From NCBI GenBank assembly GCA_037833965.1, contig AP031351.1, positions 23,634,501 through 23,698,500 of the forward strand: 64,000 nucleotides of DNA, given 5' to 3'. Positions 61,212-64,000 of this stretch are shown here, piece by piece. The notes below the pieces were generated by a model that was not told where the DNA came from, ran no database searches, and worked only from the letters and a program-made list of their open reading frames with translations. A program made the position numbers and the translations under genes. The DNA is from Marchantia polymorpha subsp. ruderalis (taxonomy: Eukaryota > Streptophyta > Marchantiopsida > Marchantiales > Marchantiaceae). Position 1 is the first letter of the stretch, and each line of letters begins with the position of its first letter.

Positions 61212-62817
61212 ATGGAGAGGAATTACACTCAAGAACGTGTCATGCATCGCGCTGCGCACCATCAGGTATCATCACCGCACCCATGAAAGCGTGACCGCAT
61301 TTTCTGCTCGGTTCGAGCATTGCGCCAAGTGCCCGGGATGAGCCCTGAAAGTGTTGGATTTCGTTGCGCAGGACTATCGAGGCCGAGTTCCATCGAGCGT
61401 AGGCAGCTCGCCGTCCAGCGATTGCGGCGAGTCATGCGTCCGAGTGAACTACAGATACTACCCGACGGGCGACTACCACACGGCGCCGATGCACTCGATG
61501 GAATGCTCGGTGGACCACTGCGTGAAGCAATCCAACGCGCGGCATCAGAAAGGCAGGAGCCTGAGCCTGAGCGAGCCCAACAATGGGTTCCTGGACGACA
61601 GCCACACTGCGCCGCTCATGTTCTACAGCGACGACGCGCTGCGGGAAGTGTGCCAGAAAGGAGCTCGCCGCGGTCCGTTTCGCCAAATCGGGAGCATGCT
61701 GGGCTGCTTTTTCCGCCGGGGCCGTGACACGAACGAGAAGAAAGCGTGGGCCAAGAGCCGCGCGCTGGCGCTGCTGGAGCTGAGCAAGAGGCAGCAGACG
61801 GCGTTGGCCATGAAGCAGGATACGATCGAAATGCTGGAGTGGAAATTGGAGCAGCTGCAGGCGCACTCGGCCGCCACTCCCGACACCATCTTCCTGCCCT
61901 CGATCCCGCACGCCAAGGAGAGCTACCCGGAGATGAATTTCGTGGCGCCGAGCACGGTGGGAGGCATCCGGTACTCGGAGTCCTCGAGCGACACTTCGTC
62001 TGCGGCGGAAGAGCGCGGCAAAGCTCGGCACGACCGCAATCACGTGCCGCAAGCGGAAGAGCCCTTTCTGGACTTTCAGACTCTGAAACTGCAGGATGCG
62101 GAATTGTCGGCCATCGTGCACTTGTTCGAGATGGCGGTGGTCAAAGCGCGTCTGGCCGTGCGGTACTTCTGCAAGGTGTTCATGAAGCAGATGGAGGTGT
62201 CGGGCTATTCGGTCTGGCGGACTCTGGCCGAAATCGAGCCTCAAACCAAGTTTCTGAAGAAGGAACACACCGCATTCGTGCTGGAATCGCGGCTCAACAG
62301 AGCATTATTCCATTGCTTCGAAAACGACAGCTTCGACGACACGGGACTCACGAGAATTATCGATCCCGAGAAGAGGTGCATCGCCAGGTTTCAGGACTTC
62401 CAGCGTCTGAAGCTGGTGGAAGCGATCCAGGCTGTGAACTCGCAGCACAAAGCCTTCGACCCGGAGTTCTGGACCTTCTGCGAGAACAAGATGCGCGAGA
62501 TGTGGTTTCTGTTCCCGTGGAACATCGTGTTCAAGGACTCCGAAGAAAGGTCGACTTTCACCGGAGCTTTTCTGGACGCGGCCAAGTGTGTTTGGCTGCT
62601 GCACCGGCTCGCTTTCTCGGTGCACCCGCAAGTGACCATTCTCCGGGTCGGCAAGGGCATGGACGCCAACTCACAGTACGTGGAACAAGTCACGGCCATC
62701 GACGAAGGCTGCAGGAGGTGTAAAGGTCCCAAGGTCGAATTCATGAGCATGCCAGGATTCCAAATTCACAAGAAAATTATTAAGTGCCAGGTTTACCGTC
62801 ACTTGCGCTGCAAATAA
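61212..62817 (+). CDS. GIL1-like protein (DUF641 family)
   Basis: Plant-specific DUF641 protein of the GRAVITROPIC IN THE LIGHT 1 / IRK-interacting group, which acts in light and gravity growth signalling; biochemical function is unknown. Proposed exons: 61212-61265 (MERNYTQERVMHRAAHHQ) and 61372-62817, joined by a 106-nt GT-AG intron; 499 residues. The main frame is closed by a TGA at 61339 and has no ATG until 61489, so the short upstream exon supplies the start; otherwise translation would begin at the internal Met near 61489. Residues about 145-190 form a coiled-coil-like segment (LALLELSKRQQTALAMKQDT, then EMLEWKLEQLQ). The DUF641 core follows: IVHLFEMAVVKARLAVRYF, SGYSVWRTLAEIEPQTKF, FWTFCENKMREMW, CVWLLHRLAFSVHPQVTI and a C-terminal MPGFQIHKKIIKCQVYRHL. 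The exon is much GC-richer than the flanks. The stop codon TAA overlaps an AATAAA sequence (62813-62818). Confidence 0.9.
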
Positions 62818-64000
62818 ATTACATGAGCCGTAGGCTGGGCACTATCTAGAGTAGTTTGGCTCCATGGCAGGTGATCTTGAACGATATAGGAGTAGTTTAC
62901 GCGAAATGGCAACATTCAATTTATTCACGAAATAAGCTCTACTTCGGAGCTTATGCTCGCTATGTAAATACTCACAGGCTCAGACGCTCGCGGCAAACGC
63001 TCCGTGCTAAGCGATCTGCGGCTGAAATGAGATGATCGAATCAGTTGAAGACTGATTCAAACAATTTGACCCAAATTGTGCAGCCCACTTCTGTCAATCT
63101 ATGTCTCGTCTCCACAACACTCCTTGCAACGAGTGCTAGTTTGAGCACTTCTGTCTTTCAATTGTTATTTGCTTACCCTGCTTGGTACACTGCTTACCAG
63201 ATTTTGAGCAAAGAGCTTCGCCGCACTTCTTTTCCCTTGACTGTCCAACTTGGCAGAGGTAACCCGACCGAGGGTTTTAATTCGGCAGCCGAAGCGCAAG
63301 TGGGTGAACCCTCTGCGCTGCAATCTTTCCGGGTAACATTGATCAGCCGGGAGTGATTGCAACCGCGGGAACACTCTGTCGAAGGTAGACCCGATGGACG
63401 GGCAAGGAAAACGCAAAGCCGCAAAGGTCCTCGTCTTAAGGCAACACCGGTGGGGTCGGGATTTGACCATGAGTGAAACTTCTGAATCAGATAAGCGACA
63501 CTTGGAAGTTACACCCATACATTGGATGCGAGGGGAGGCGAACGCGTATCGTGCCAGTCTCGTGGTCACAGCAATCATCAAATCAAATAAATCTTTCAAA
63601 ACCGAAGCTTGCCGCTGTGACACCTCGGACAGTAGCACGGTCGATAGATTCGAATAATTAGCTTCCACATTCGAATCAGTTTTGGATATCATCGCCTCAC
63701 TGTACTCAGGTGTGTTGAACAATGAGGGTCATCCACCGAGGGAAAGCAGCCGCAGCATATATCAGGCGTGACAGCAATAAAAATATTGGGGCTTCTCAAA
63801 GTTCACGAACAGTTGCGCTTCCTTCCACTCAAGCCTTTTGAATCTACAATGTTTGAACATAGAAAATTCGCCGTGGCGTCAGCCTCGGCGGATTTTGGAC
63901 CAAAACTTTGCACTGTTCGCGGATAAGGCGAGGTCTGCTACTGCTGTTTATCTCTTAAATAATTCACCTGGACGTACGTATGTTTCGTATGCAGCGGACT
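62818..64000. other. Downstream region, no gene recognised
   Basis: Begins with the likely 3' UTR of the GIL1-like gene. A 185-codon minus-strand frame (63165-63722) and shorter plus-strand frames overlap, with no family resemblance and no start or splice support; I treat them as chance frames. Confidence 0.5.

Noticed and set aside
61432..62723. Long frames (278 and 325 codons) overlapping the GIL1-like exon
   Set aside because: Shadow frames caused by the GC-rich codon use of the DUF641 gene, which has clear family matches.
63165..63722. 185-codon minus-strand open frame
   Set aside because: Longest unassigned frame at the right end, but no family resemblance, no clear promoter, overlapping frames on the other strand and unconvincing residue patterns.

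Overview
This is nuclear DNA of a land plant. The window holds five spliced or short-intron genes, and all five proteins read as plant-type orthologues: ALDH7/antiquitin, EMC8/9, CstF50, a plastid FNR-like oxidoreductase and a GIL1/DUF641 protein. Introns are mostly 80-600 bp with GT-AG ends. Exons are GC-rich and intergenic DNA is strongly AT-rich. Ty1/copia and hAT remnants lie between the genes. The protein flavour and spacing suggest a bryophyte, possibly a liverwort such as Marchantia. That placement is an impression and could not be tested here.

Layout. 1-5647: no recognisable gene, a few microsatellites. 5648-9148: decayed hAT DNA transposon whose broken transposase resembles, from memory, oomycete-type hAT proteins. 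9149-20640: gene-poor, AT-rich, with three unrecognised decayed reading frames and a strong hairpin. 21216-26464 (+): 14-exon ALDH7 gene including a 23-nt micro-exon. 29442-34423 (+): near full-length but dead Ty1/copia retrotransposon with ~278-bp LTRs, a 5-bp target duplication (CTTAT) and a 101-bp minisatellite grown from its own polypurine tract/LTR boundary. 36544-38434 (-): five-exon EMC8/9 gene. 42274-47539 (-): 14-exon CstF50 gene. 47747-47828: perfect 39-bp inverted repeat just upstream of CstF50, inside a possible divergent first exon. 49566-51130 (+): second, more decayed copia copy of the same family. 52453-54303 (+): four-exon plastid FNR-like oxidoreductase with a probable GC-AG intron. 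54304-60240: AT-rich, no gene seen. 61212-62817 (+): GIL1-like DUF641 gene. 62818-64000: no gene recognised.

The five genes are independent housekeeping or regulatory genes (aldehyde detoxification and lysine catabolism, ER membrane-protein insertion, mRNA 3'-end processing, plastid redox, light/gravity signalling). They do not form a cluster or an operon. I found no convincing new biological system. The items most worth checking are the oomycete-like hAT element, the minisatellite built on a retrotransposon priming site, and the perfect inverted repeat beside CstF50.
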